Source of the DNA: Prochlorococcus sp. MIT 1314
GTDB lineage: Bacteria > Cyanobacteriota > Cyanobacteriia > PCC-6307 > Cyanobiaceae
DNA length: 64,000 nt
Direction of reading: 5' to 3'
Assembly: GCF_034093315.1 (NCBI RefSeq)
Contig: NZ_CP139300.1
Coordinates: 496,001 to 560,000, forward strand
The notes under the pieces were generated by a model, which searched no databases, was not told where the DNA came from, and worked only from the letters and a program-made list of their open reading frames with translations. Shown piece by piece: positions 9,331 to 17,403 of the stretch (its first letter is position 1; each line of letters starts with the position of its first letter). The position numbers and the translations under genes are program-made.

Positions 9331-10068
9331 ATGCAATCAACTGAGCAAATCTTAGCTTCAACTCCTGGCAGTTCACAATTGCCTTCGAGCTCTCAAGCAC
9401 CCTCCAGAGTTCTTGTTGTTGAACCTCACCCCACACTTAGAACAGTCCTAGTACAAAGGCTTCGGCAAGATGGTCACTTTGCTGCTGCAGTTGGATCCGC
9501 TGCGGAAGCAGTTGACCTATGCAGAGAACAATCACCTGACCTTTTGGTCAGCGCTGAAATTCTTGAGCAGAACACTGCAATGAGGTTGGCCCAACAGTTG
9601 GGATGCTCAGTGATCGTTTTAACTGCAAGATCAGGTGTTGAAGCATTAGTAAATTTATTAGATGAAGGAGCTGATGATGTACTCAGAAAACCCTTTGGTC
9701 TAGAAGAATTAGCCGCAAGATGCAGAACTCTTTTGAAAAGAGGCAGAATAGGACTACAAGAAAAAGTTGAAGTGGGACCTTTAGAAGTCCATCTTCTCCT
9801 AAGACAAGTTACATTAAGTGAGAAACCGGTTGAATTAAGCCCTAGGGAGTTCGCATTGCTTTGTGCCTTACTAATGCCTCCAGGGATGGTCAGAAGCAGA
9901 CAGGAGCTTTTAAGGATGGCCTGGCCTCCATTTAGCGGTGGGCCAAGGTCGGTTGATACTCAAGTATTAACTTTACGAAGAAAACTTGAACAGGCAGGCC
10001 TAGGAGAAGGTGGGGGGATAACAACAGTTAGGCAGCAAGGTTATAGATTTAGTCTTGATAATATCTAA
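9331..10068 (+). CDS. OmpR-family response regulator with degenerate receiver domain
   Basis: 245 aa. A Ser/Pro-rich N-terminus (1-26) precedes a receiver-like domain (about 27-140) and a winged-helix OmpR/PhoB DNA-binding domain (about 147-243; ELSPREFALLCALL, RSVDTQVLTLRRKLE, TTVRQQGYRF). The acidic pair at the start of the receiver is replaced (LVVEPHPTLR). The phospho-acceptor region reads PDLLVSAEILE, with no Asp at the expected place, although the T and K switch positions (VLTARS, LRKPFG) remain. It therefore probably works without canonical phosphorylation, like NblR-type atypical regulators. Its target is unknown. Base composition is visibly richer in G+C than its neighbours. Confidence 0.85.
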   Translation: MQSTEQILASTPGSSQLPSSSQAPSRVLVVEPHPTLRTVLVQRLRQDGHFAAAVGSAAEAVDLCREQSPDLLVSAEILEQNTAMRLAQQLGCSVIVLTARSGVEALVNLLDEGADDVLRKPFGLEELAARCRTLLKRGRIGLQEKVEVGPLEVHLLLRQVTLSEKPVELSPREFALLCALLMPPGMVRSRQELLRMAWPPFSGGPRSVDTQVLTLRRKLEQAGLGEGGGITTVRQQGYRFSLDNI

Positions 10069-10577
10069 ACCAAAAATAAGATGATTTCTCCAATAATCAT
10101 TAGTACTGATAATACTGTTAATAATTTATAAGTCCAAAGAGGAGAGATATAAGTTATCTGATTAACATCTATATCAAGATTTGTATTTTTGCTAATTAAA
10201 GATAAAAGTTTTTCTAGATTTTCTATTCTTTGTGGTACTAAATAATTTTCTTCATTATTTAATGTAAAATAATAAACTTTACTGCCTTGGCTTGTTGGCA
10301 GCGATTTTATTAACTTAATATCTTTCCAAAAGATTTCCCAATTTTTCTTACCAAATAGATTAGAAAGAAAACTTGTTTTGTAGTAAATTTTACTATCGTT
10401 AGTTTCTACACAGTCACTAGTTAAACTATTTATAAAATATAACCCAAAAAAAAAGAAAACTATCGAAACTACTTTTAATTTATCGCTTGATATATATGGG
10501 ATAGGAATTGTAAGAGCTAAATATAAAGAAATCAGAGAGCTTTTTACAACAAAAAGAGTTTTAAACTTTTCAATCAT
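10065..10577 (-). CDS. Small integral membrane protein, function unknown
   Basis: 170 aa with two N-terminal hydrophobic segments (about 12-32 and 35-52), a cytoplasmic central domain (YYKTSFLSNLFGKKNWEIFW) and a C-terminal hydrophobic helix. The layout recalls membrane proteins with a PH-like middle domain, but I do not recognise the family. Its stop codon overlaps that of the convergent response regulator by 4 bp. It lies 14 bp downstream of crtH on the same strand. Confidence 0.6.
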   Translation of the reverse strand: MIEKFKTLFVVKSSLISLYLALTIPIPYISSDKLKVVSIVFFFFGLYFINSLTSDCVETNDSKIYYKTSFLSNLFGKKNWEIFWKDIKLIKSLPTSQGSKVYYFTLNNEENYLVPQRIENLEKLLSLISKNTNLDIDVNQITYISPLWTYKLLTVLSVLMIIGEIILFLV

Positions 10578-10591
10578 AAGACAATAACTTT

Positions 10592-12136
10592 TCAGTCTGG
10601 CAGATTAAAACTATTTATATTTAATTTTGCTCCTATTTTATGCGCGCATGCATATCCACTAAAGGCTACTGCATTAAGTCCTTGTCCTGGGAAACATGAA
10701 TCTCCAACGCAATACAAGTTCTTAATTTCAGTAGTATTAAATGGCATAGGAAGAAGACCAAGTAACTTTTTCGTTGGGATTGGACCATAACTTCCTTCAT
10801 ACCTACCAAGAAATTTTCTATGAGTCTTTGGAGTACCAATTTCTTTGTGATCAATATTTTGATCTAGATTTGGAATAATTTTTGAAATCTTCTGTACTAA
10901 AAAGGAAAAATAATTTTCTTTTTTCTCTAGGTACTCTTTCCTTGAAAGATTTTCCCATCCCTTTATTGAAGACGGAGTAAATGCATGGATAATATGTTTA
11001 CCTTCTGGAGCCAAAGATGAATCCAGTAAAGTAGGAATAGAAACAAAAATTACACCCTTTTCATTTTCTAATTCTTCCCAATTCTCAACAATAATATGGT
11101 GACAATTAAAGTCTTCACTTAATAAACTTTTTTCTACTCCAAGATGAATTGACACAAAAGAGGGAGAGGCTTTATAAGTTTTTGACCACTTATATTCACT
11201 TTTTGGCACGTTTTTAGATGCAATTAATCCTTTCTTTTTATCTTTAAGTCCAAATGTATCCCATCTTGTAGAATTGGATATAATAATATTTGAGTAAATT
11301 TCTTCACCATTTGAAAGCTTAACTCCTACCGCTTTCTTATCCTTTAAAAGTATTTCAGTCACATTAGCTTTGTAGCGAACTTTGCTTCCTAATTTTTCGA
11401 TACCAGAAACTAACTTTTCAGCTATCTTTCCTACCCCTCCTTTTGGATAATTTATACCTCCAGCATGCCTATCTGTAAAAACCATTCCTGCATTAATCAT
11501 AGGTGTTTTGAGAGCTGGCATTACTGACCAACAAAAACATTCGATATCTATAAATTTCAAAAGTTCAGGATCTTTTATAAACTTTCTTGCGACATCACCC
11601 GCATTTACAGGCAACCATCTAGCTAACCCTAAACAAGATAATGGGGATTTAAAGAAAACTTTAAGAAGATAACTTGGATCCTCTATTGATAAAAGAGGCA
11701 TTGAATCTAAACATTTAAAAACTCTTGCACAAGTATCATAGAATTTCTTGATTCCTACTTTTTCTTTGGGGAAAATAGCTGATAATTTGCTTATAAATTG
11801 CTCATAATTTTTATCTACAGAAATACTAAAGTTATTCGGGAGGTGATATTCGAGTTGCACTGGATCAGGAATAGTTTCACATTTTTCATTTACATCTTTG
11901 AGTGCACGAGTTAATAAATTAGTATAGCCTTTTTCTCCAAATCCAAAAATCATTGAAGCACCAACATCAAAGGTATAACCTTTTCTCTTGAAAGAGCCCC
12001 CACTTCCTCCAGGAATAATATATTTCTCAAGAACCAAAACTTGAGCTCCCTTAACAGCTAATTGTGATGCAGTTACGAGCCCTCCGATACCTGAGCCAAT
12101 AATAATTGCATCAAAATTTTCCTTATTAAATTTCAT
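10592..12136 (-). CDS. crtH: Carotenoid (prolycopene) isomerase CrtH
   Basis: 514 aa, normal for CrtISO/CrtH. The N-terminal dinucleotide-binding motif IIGSGIGGLVTASQLAVKG, the following GGSGGSFKRKGYTFDVGAS and the C-terminal NLYCVGDSCFPGQGLNAVAFSG are diagnostic. The FAD-dependent enzyme converts poly-cis-lycopene to all-trans-lycopene, upstream of the beta- and alpha-carotene used by Prochlorococcus antennae. It lies 24 bp downstream of trmFO on the same strand. Confidence 0.94.
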   Translation of the reverse strand: MKFNKENFDAIIIGSGIGGLVTASQLAVKGAQVLVLEKYIIPGGSGGSFKRKGYTFDVGASMIFGFGEKGYTNLLTRALKDVNEKCETIPDPVQLEYHLPNNFSISVDKNYEQFISKLSAIFPKEKVGIKKFYDTCARVFKCLDSMPLLSIEDPSYLLKVFFKSPLSCLGLARWLPVNAGDVARKFIKDPELLKFIDIECFCWSVMPALKTPMINAGMVFTDRHAGGINYPKGGVGKIAEKLVSGIEKLGSKVRYKANVTEILLKDKKAVGVKLSNGEEIYSNIIISNSTRWDTFGLKDKKKGLIASKNVPKSEYKWSKTYKASPSFVSIHLGVEKSLLSEDFNCHHIIVENWEELENEKGVIFVSIPTLLDSSLAPEGKHIIHAFTPSSIKGWENLSRKEYLEKKENYFSFLVQKISKIIPNLDQNIDHKEIGTPKTHRKFLGRYEGSYGPIPTKKLLGLLPMPFNTTEIKNLYCVGDSCFPGQGLNAVAFSGYACAHKIGAKLNINSFNLPD

Positions 12137-12160
12137 TTTTGAATCTTTTAATATTTTATT

Positions 12161-13573
12161 TTAGTTAATTTTGGTAACTAAGTGATCCTTTTTAAAACAA
12201 GAATCTAAAATTTCTTTAAACCCATTCAAGGCTTCTATAGATTTTTCTTGATAAGCTTTATACCTTAATCTTTTATCTTTTATTCTATTAGTTAGTTCTG
12301 GAACTAACCCAAATGAAGCAGGCATTGGCTGGAATTTATTTTTTTTCTGTTTAGACAATATTTGATTTCTATTACTGATGAAATTCATTAGAGAACCAAT
12401 CATTGATTCACTAGGGAAACTTACAGGTTTCTCACCCTTAACCAATAAAGATGCATTTATTCCTGCAAGCAAGCCCCCAGCGGCAGCAGCGGCATAACCT
12501 TCCGTCCCCGTTATTTGACCAGCCGCGAAAAGATTTTCTCTTTTAATAAATTGCAATGTCGGTAAAAGTAATTTTGGAGACTCTAAAAAAGTATTTCTAT
12601 GCATTACTCCAAAACGTACAAACTCAGCTTTTTCTAAACCAGGAATCATCCTAAATATTCTTTTTTGTTCTGACCATTTGAGATTAGTTTGAAAACCTAC
12701 CATATTTAATAATTTCCCTTCTAAATCTTCTTTTCTTAATTGGACAATTGCATGAGGTCTTTTTTTTAATCTATTTTCCCTATCTAATAAATCTCCCCAT
12801 TTTGGATTCCACAACCCGATAGATTTCAAAGGGCCGTATCTCATTGTATCAACTCCTCTTCTAGCAATTTCTTCAATTGGCAAACAAGCTTCAAAGAAAT
12901 TAGCAGATTCTCTTTCAAAGTCTTTTAAATTAGCTTGTTCTCCTTCTACTAGTTCGTTCCTGAAATTGATGTAATCATTTTTATCCATAGGGCAATTCAA
13001 ATATGCCGGATCTCCTTTATCGTATCTACTAGCTTTAAAGACAATATCTTGATCAATAGTATCACCATAAATAATTGGGCTAGCAGCATCAAAAAAATGA
13101 CATGCATCAATACCTGTAAAGAGTTGAATTTTATGGAACAACTCATCTGAAGTTAATGGACCAGTAGCGAGGATAGTTATATTTTCTTTGCCGGGAAGCT
13201 CCAATTGTTCAAATCTCTTAATTTCAACTAAAGGATGATTAGATAAAACCTCAGTCAAAGCATTACTAAATTTTGATCTATCAACAGCCAAAGCACCTCC
13301 AGCTGGGACAGAAAATTTATCTGCTGTTTGAACTATTAATGAATTGAAAATTCTTAATTCTTTTTGCAATAAACCAGCAGCTCTATCAGGACTTATTGCT
13401 CCAAAACTATTACTACAAACCAATTCCCCAAATTCACCAGTATGATGAGCTGGAGTCGATTTGGCAGGTCTCATTTCAACTAATTTAACTGGTACTCCAG
13501 TATTTGCTATCTGCCAAGCAGCTTCAGTACCTGCAAGACCTGCTCCTATTACAATTACTTCTTTATCAATCAA
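12161..13573 (-). CDS. trmFO: Folate/FAD-dependent tRNA (uracil-54-C5)-methyltransferase TrmFO
   Basis: 470 aa. The FAD-binding start [19 protein letters not shown] is followed by [45 protein letters not shown] and [17 protein letters not shown], all typical of TrmFO (Gid). It forms ribothymidine 54 in tRNA using methylene-tetrahydrofolate. It is followed by crtH and preceded by psbY, all on the minus strand. Confidence 0.96.
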   Translation of the reverse strand: MIDKEVIVIGAGLAGTEAAWQIANTGVPVKLVEMRPAKSTPAHHTGEFGELVCSNSFGAISPDRAAGLLQKELRIFNSLIVQTADKFSVPAGGALAVDRSKFSNALTEVLSNHPLVEIKRFEQLELPGKENITILATGPLTSDELFHKIQLFTGIDACHFFDAASPIIYGDTIDQDIVFKASRYDKGDPAYLNCPMDKNDYINFRNELVEGEQANLKDFERESANFFEACLPIEEIARRGVDTMRYGPLKSIGLWNPKWGDLLDRENRLKKRPHAIVQLRKEDLEGKLLNMVGFQTNLKWSEQKRIFRMIPGLEKAEFVRFGVMHRNTFLESPKLLLPTLQFIKRENLFAAGQITGTEGYAAAAAGGLLAGINASLLVKGEKPVSFPSESMIGSLMNFISNRNQILSKQKKNKFQPMPASFGLVPELTNRIKDKRLRYKAYQEKSIEALNGFKEILDSCFKKDHLVTKIN

Positions 13574-13580
13574 TTAATAT

Positions 13581-13694
13581 TTATTTCTCTCCGAATTGTC
13601 TATTCCATTGTTCTCTTGCAGGTTTTTGAATATTGAAAACAACCCATACAACTGCAGCAATTATTGGTGCAAAAACTACAATAGCTCTTAACAT
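13581..13694 (-). CDS. psbY: Photosystem II protein PsbY
   Basis: 37 aa, one transmembrane helix. The protein begins [17 protein letters not shown] and continues [13 protein letters not shown], matching the PsbY pattern of a short N-terminus, a Pro near the start of the helix, W-x-x-x-N-I, and a basic tail. PsbY is a peripheral low-molecular-mass PSII subunit near cytochrome b559. It ends 8 bp upstream of trmFO. Confidence 0.7.
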   Translation of the reverse strand: MLRAIVVFAPIIAAVVWVVFNIQKPAREQWNRQFGEK

Positions 13695-13870
13695 TTGAAA
13701 AATTCCGTTATTTGTTAAATATCCTACCTTTTAATTTCAATTAAAGAGAGGATTCTTAATTTTTTAGTAAATAAGTTAAGAAATGTATTTCTATTGTTCA
13801 AGTTAGGATAATAAGTTGTTTTTTTTACCTTAAAAAGGGATAATTTCATATGTACTCAATTTAACAAAAT

Positions 13871-13942
13871 GGGTCGCTAGCTCAGTGGTAGAGCATCCGG
13901 CTTTTAACCGGCTGGTCCTGAGTTCGAATCTCAGGCGACCCA
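13871..13942 (+). tRNA. trnK: tRNA-Lys (UUU)
   Basis: A 72-nt cloverleaf: acceptor arm GGGTCGC pairs with GCGACCC at the 3' end. The D-arm is GCTCAGTGGTAGAGC, the anticodon loop CTTTTAA gives UUU, and the T-arm is CTGAGTTCGAATCTCAG. The outermost anticodon-stem pair looks imperfect by eye. CCA is not encoded. Confidence 0.95.
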
Positions 13943-14422
13943 CATTCATTAAATTGAGTTCATTATTGAGATATCAAAAAATAATTACAAACTTCTTAAG
14001 AATAAGAAAATTTCTTCCATAAAATTTAAGTTATTGACTATTAGTTTAAGAATCCTAAAGATAGTCATTCTATGAAATTAATTCTCTGCATAATCTTAAA
14101 AAGGCTAACAAAGATTATCAATAGAAGGACTTGAACTCGAATTGACAAAGCAAACTGTTCCAAAATGGGTTTTAGAGAATCATCTCTAATTATCTCAATG
14201 CTAGAACAATATATTACGTTTTCAATGTGTGAGGAGAGCTCTCTACACCAATTACATTTAAGTAATATAAACCCCTGCTCTCACAAAAAAATTAATTAAG
14301 CTTCAATCCTCGTAACAAACCAGAAGAAAATAAGTGACTTACACAAATATGAAACATCTTTGTGTATCTGAAATGCATTTCGGAATTAAATTTTATTATT
14401 TTTAGAAATTTCAAAAAAATAC
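13943..14422. other. Intergenic region between tRNA-Lys and hli; no gene seen
   Basis: About 480 bp without a convincing reading frame on either strand. It contains a palindrome GAGAGCTCTC (14234-14243) next to GTGTGAGGAG (14227-14236), a sequence complementary to the core of the sRNA Yfr1. Confidence 0.5.
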
Positions 14423-14452
14423 TTTACAAAGCTTCATGAATACTGTTACAAT
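14423..14452 (+). promoter_or_regulatory. Putative promoter of hli
   Basis: A -35-like TTTACA (14423-14428) and a -10-like TACAAT (14447-14452) separated by 18 bp, about 26 bp before the hli ATG. The leader is short and lacks a clear Shine-Dalgarno sequence. Confidence 0.5.
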
Positions 14453-14478
14453 CATTTACATAAATTTATTCAATTATC

Positions 14479-14586
14479 ATGACTCCAGAAGCAGAACGTT
14501 TTAATGGTTGGGCAGCAATGTTAGGTTTCGTTGCAGCGGTTGGCGCATACGTTACAACAGGACAAATCATCCCAGGTTGGTTCTAG
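14479..14586 (+). CDS. hli: Short high-light-inducible protein (HLIP)
   Basis: 35 aa, single transmembrane helix with the HLIP chlorophyll-binding signature ERFNGWAAMLGFVAA followed by GAYVTTGQIIPG. HLIPs bind chlorophyll and carotenoid and protect photosystems during high light, stress or assembly. The protein is at the short end of the family, as often in Prochlorococcus. It has its own promoter and terminator. Confidence 0.93.
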   Translation: MTPEAERFNGWAAMLGFVAAVGAYVTTGQIIPGWF

Positions 14587-14730
14587 ATTTAATTCCCAAT
14601 TGATTTTGGCTCAATTCTGAAATATAAATAATTGATTAGGTACCATCCATTTTTATAGGAGCCTAAACAATTTATTTCCATTTTAGTTTGAACTTTACTG
14701 AGAGCTATTCAATTTGAATACCTCAGTTTA

Positions 14731-14757
14731 AACCCTGATTTATTCAGGGTTTTTTTG
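14731..14757 (+). terminator. Rho-independent terminator of hli region
   Basis: Stem AACCCTGA/TCAGGGTT (14731-14738 with 14744-14751) with a 5-nt loop, followed by a run of T. Confidence 0.85.
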
Positions 14758-14803
14758 TTTTAAGAAAAAATTAAACATAAAATTTAAAAAATTTATAAAT
14801 TAG

Positions 14804-14932
14804 CTAATCTAATTTCTTATCCATGCTATCTAAACAGGAGGAGCATAATAAATGACCTTTTTTTTTCCAGAAAGTTTTTGTAGACCTCTCTATATCCTTC
14901 CTACATATTAAACATTTGAATATTGGTGTCAT
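14804..14932 (-). CDS. Small protein with two CxxC motifs (zinc-ribbon-like)
   Basis: 42 aa found by hand translation. It has two cysteine pairs, CLIC near residue 7 and CSSC near residue 32, separated by a basic stretch (STKTFWKKKGHLL), as in a minimal zinc ribbon. Function unknown. It lies head to head with the thermonuclease gene, with 61 bp between them. Small size keeps confidence moderate. Confidence 0.5.
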   Translation of the reverse strand: MTPIFKCLICRKDIERSTKTFWKKKGHLLCSSCLDSMDKKLD

Positions 14933-14993
14933 TTATGATTATTAGATTAATGGGAGTATTGATGATATTAATGTTATAAATTATTTAAAAATA

Positions 14994-15380
14994 ATGGCAA
15001 GAATTATCTTTGTAATACTCTCAACATTTTCTTTAAATCAAGCTTACGCGTCCCTAATAACAGAAGTCATCATCAAAGATTGCTATGACGGTGACACTTG
15101 CACAACAATCAAAGGAGAAAAGATTCGATTAGCTTGTATAGATACACCTGAATTAAAAGGGCCTAAAGCTAAGCCTGTTGAAGCCAAAGAAGCCAAAGAA
15201 TTCTTAAATAACTTAGTAGCTAACAAACAAATTTCGGTTAGAAGAATTACTAAGGATAGATATGGAAGAACAGTTGGTGAATTATTTAAAAACGGATTAA
15301 ATATTCAAGAAATGATAGTGGCAAAAGGTCATGGAAAAATTTATAAAAAATATTCACATCAATGCAATTGGACAAGATGA
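14994..15380 (+). CDS. Secreted staphylococcal-nuclease-like (thermonuclease) protein
   Basis: 128 aa. A signal peptide (about 1-20, ending NQAYAS) precedes an SNase domain with DCYDGDTC, IRLACIDTPE, ITKDRYGRTVGELF and MIVAKGHGKIY. The Arg of IRLACID, the acidic DTPE and the Arg of YGRTVGE match catalytic positions of the family. Likely an exported Ca-dependent nuclease for nutrient scavenging or DNA clearance. Confidence 0.9.
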   Translation: MARIIFVILSTFSLNQAYASLITEVIIKDCYDGDTCTTIKGEKIRLACIDTPELKGPKAKPVEAKEAKEFLNNLVANKQISVRRITKDRYGRTVGELFKNGLNIQEMIVAKGHGKIYKKYSHQCNWTR

Positions 15381-15441
15381 TAGTTTATAAAAAATTTTTA
15401 TTTTCACACTCTAATTCAAAAATTTAAAGATAAATTTTCTT

Positions 15442-16233
15442 TTACTTAGCTTTATCAGGATCGCTTATTTTTACTCCTTTAAATAAAAGTTTTCCATCTT
15501 CTACCCAACTAAAACCAGGAAAAGATAAACCATTTAATATTCCATGAAAGACTAATTGATTCTTATTATCACAATCATCCCTGTAATAACCATCGATAGC
15601 AGTTGTCACAAAGTTTTCAGCCACATCTCCACCAAGTGGTATTAAATAATCCTTGATCCAGAAATCATCTGCATCTTTAAATCTTAATCTCACAGAATTA
15701 TCACGATTTTTAACCAAATTCTCTAATTCTTTTTGTCTATCGGTAGAAAATTTACAGTTAAGTGTACCCTTATTATTTGTGGTAACTGGGGCTTTAATAG
15801 CAAGTCTGTAAAGCATTTGTCCTTCAAGAGCTCTATACTTGATGCGAGTATTTATTTCGAAGTCTTTCCATTGATCATCAACACTAAATATCTCTCCTGA
15901 TCTGACATCATTTTTATTAACACTAACAACAGGTGCTACTCCCTTAGCTTCTGCTCTAGCTAATGCTCTTTCCTCATTTATTTTTTCCTGTCTAACTTTG
16001 TTTTCGGAGTTTTTATCCATCTTGACAAACCTGGTTTCTCCTCGTGGTCCATCAATATATCCATACATGTCACCTGTTTCTTTATCGGTGTAAATCGAAA
16101 ACAATTCGCTTTCTTGCATTCGCTCATTTTTTAAAGGCCTAAGGTTTCTTGCCGTCCAAGGAGCTGAAATTACTAATGCAAGAGATCCCAAACCAATGGA
16201 TCCAGTTACAGCATATTTTAATAAATTATTCAT
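15442..16233 (-). CDS. Membrane-anchored or exported protein of unknown function
   Basis: 263 aa with one N-terminal hydrophobic segment (about 10-27, GSIGLGSLALVISAPW) and a soluble domain with many charged residues. The C-terminal part has a regular beta-like pattern (QLVFHGILNGLSFPGFSWVEDG). I do not recognise the family. It is convergent with the nuclease gene and divergent from the repeat protein. Confidence 0.7.
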   Translation of the reverse strand: MNNLLKYAVTGSIGLGSLALVISAPWTARNLRPLKNERMQESELFSIYTDKETGDMYGYIDGPRGETRFVKMDKNSENKVRQEKINEERALARAEAKGVAPVVSVNKNDVRSGEIFSVDDQWKDFEINTRIKYRALEGQMLYRLAIKAPVTTNNKGTLNCKFSTDRQKELENLVKNRDNSVRLRFKDADDFWIKDYLIPLGGDVAENFVTTAIDGYYRDDCDNKNQLVFHGILNGLSFPGFSWVEDGKLLFKGVKISDPDKAK

Positions 16234-16338
16234 ATGTAAAATTTAAAGTATTTTATAATTTAGAATTATCCGCTGTAGACTAATGATATTAGTTTTATAT
16301 TAAAATTTTTTTACAAAGTTAAATTCAATTTTTAACAA

Positions 16339-17349
16339 ATGAAATTAATTAGAAAAATAAATATAAATAAATACCTTTTTCCTTTAGTAATACTTGCTTC
16401 TTTATCCAATCCATTGTTCGCAGGTTATGGAGGGGAAGGAACTAAAAACAAAGCTGAAAAAATTACAAAATACAGAACTCAAGAATTGATTAATTATGTA
16501 AACCTCACAATATACTATCTATATTCAGCAGAAAATAAAAATGAAAGGCATGTAATATTATTTAAAAGTTGTCAGAAATTACTAAATAGCAATAAAAAAA
16601 CAGTTAAGGGGAAAGATAAAAAGAACTTAATATCATGTACAAATCTCATGAATATGGGGACTTACAAAAAAGAAAGTTCTGGTATAAATTCGAATTCTTT
16701 TGAAAATAGTATAAAAACAAACGAAGAAACTAAAAGAAAAGAAGAAGCTAGAAGGGAAGCTGATGCTAGAAGAGAAGCAGATGCTAGAAGAGAAGAAGCT
16801 AGAAGAGAAGAAGAAGCTAGAAGAGAAGAAGAAGCTAGAAGAGAAGAAGAAGCTAGAAGGGAAGCTGAAGCTAGAAGAGAAGCAGAAGCCAGAAGAGAAG
16901 CAGAAGCTAGAAGAGAAGCAGAAGCTAGAAGAGAAGCAGAAGCCAGAAGAGAAGCAGAAGCTAGAAGAGAAGCAGAAGCTAGAAAAGAAGAAGAAGCTAG
17001 AAGGGAAGCAGAAGCTAAAAGGGAAGCTGATGCCAAGAGGAGAGAAGAGGCTAAAGCTAAAAGAGAAGCTGATGCCAAGAGGAGAGAAGAGGCTAAAGCT
17101 AAAAGAGAAGCTGATGCCAAGAGGAGAGAAGAGGCTAAAGCTAAAAGAGAAGCAGATGCCAAGAGGAGAGAAGAGGCTAAAGCTAAAAGAGAAGCTGATG
17201 CCAAGAGGAGAGAAGAGGCTAAAGCTAAAAGAGAAGCAGATGCCAAGAGGAGAGAAGAGGCTATTAAATCCAGATCAACTATTGATTTTAAATCCAGGTC
17301 AACAATTGAATTTTCAGATGATGAAGAGTCAAATTTAATAGATTACTAA
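16339..17349 (+). CDS. Secreted Ala/Arg/Glu-rich coiled-coil repeat protein
   Basis: 336 aa. A hydrophobic signal segment (about 12-29, FPLVILASLSNPLFAG) is followed by a ~100-residue globular part. Residues ~135-310 are an almost pure low-complexity helix built from REEAR, REAEAR and then six 14-residue units EADAKRREEAKAKR. Composition resembles the TolA helical stalk or other periplasm-spanning rods. The ~20-residue tail (RSTIDFKSRSTIEF) has a short internal repeat and an acidic end. Length probably varies by repeat slippage. The function is unknown. Long open frames inside the repeat on other frames are artefacts of its codon periodicity. Confidence 0.8.
   Translation: MKLIRKININKYLFPLVILASLSNPLFAGYGGEGTKNKAEKITKYRTQELINYVNLTIYYLYSAENKNERHVILFKSCQKLLNSNKKTVKGKDKKNLISCTNLMNMGTYKKESSGINSNSFENSIKTNEETKRKEEARREADARREADARREEARREEEARREEEARREEEARREAEARREAEARREAEARREAEARREAEARREAEARREAEARKEEEARREAEAKREADAKRREEAKAKREADAKRREEAKAKREADAKRREEAKAKREADAKRREEAKAKREADAKRREEAKAKREADAKRREEAIKSRSTIDFKSRSTIEFSDDEESNLIDY
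17023..17263 (+). repeat. Six tandem 42-bp repeats inside the coiled-coil gene
   Basis: Units begin at 17023, 17065, 17107, 17149, 17191 and 17233, each starting GAAGCTGATGCC or GAAGCAGATGCC. Copies are nearly identical at the DNA level (the synonymous GCT/GCA alternates), indicating recent expansion or homogenisation. The last unit is incomplete. Confidence 0.9.
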
Positions 17350-17352
17350 AAA

Positions 17353-17379
17353 AAAGATCTGCCATATTGACAGATCTTT
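17353..17379. terminator. Bidirectional terminator between repeat protein and porin
   Basis: Perfect 9-bp stem AAAGATCTG/CAGATCTTT (17353-17361 with 17371-17379), flanked by A/T runs on both sides. It serves convergent transcription from both genes. Confidence 0.85.
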
Positions 17380-17403
17380 AATTTTTTGGAATTAAGATTT
17401 TGA

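Noticed and set aside
16662-17338. Long open frames on both strands within the coiled-coil repeat gene
   Set aside because: They follow from the codon periodicity of the EAR/AKR repeats; the products are pure low complexity and lack starts or context. Only the frame with a signal peptide is kept.
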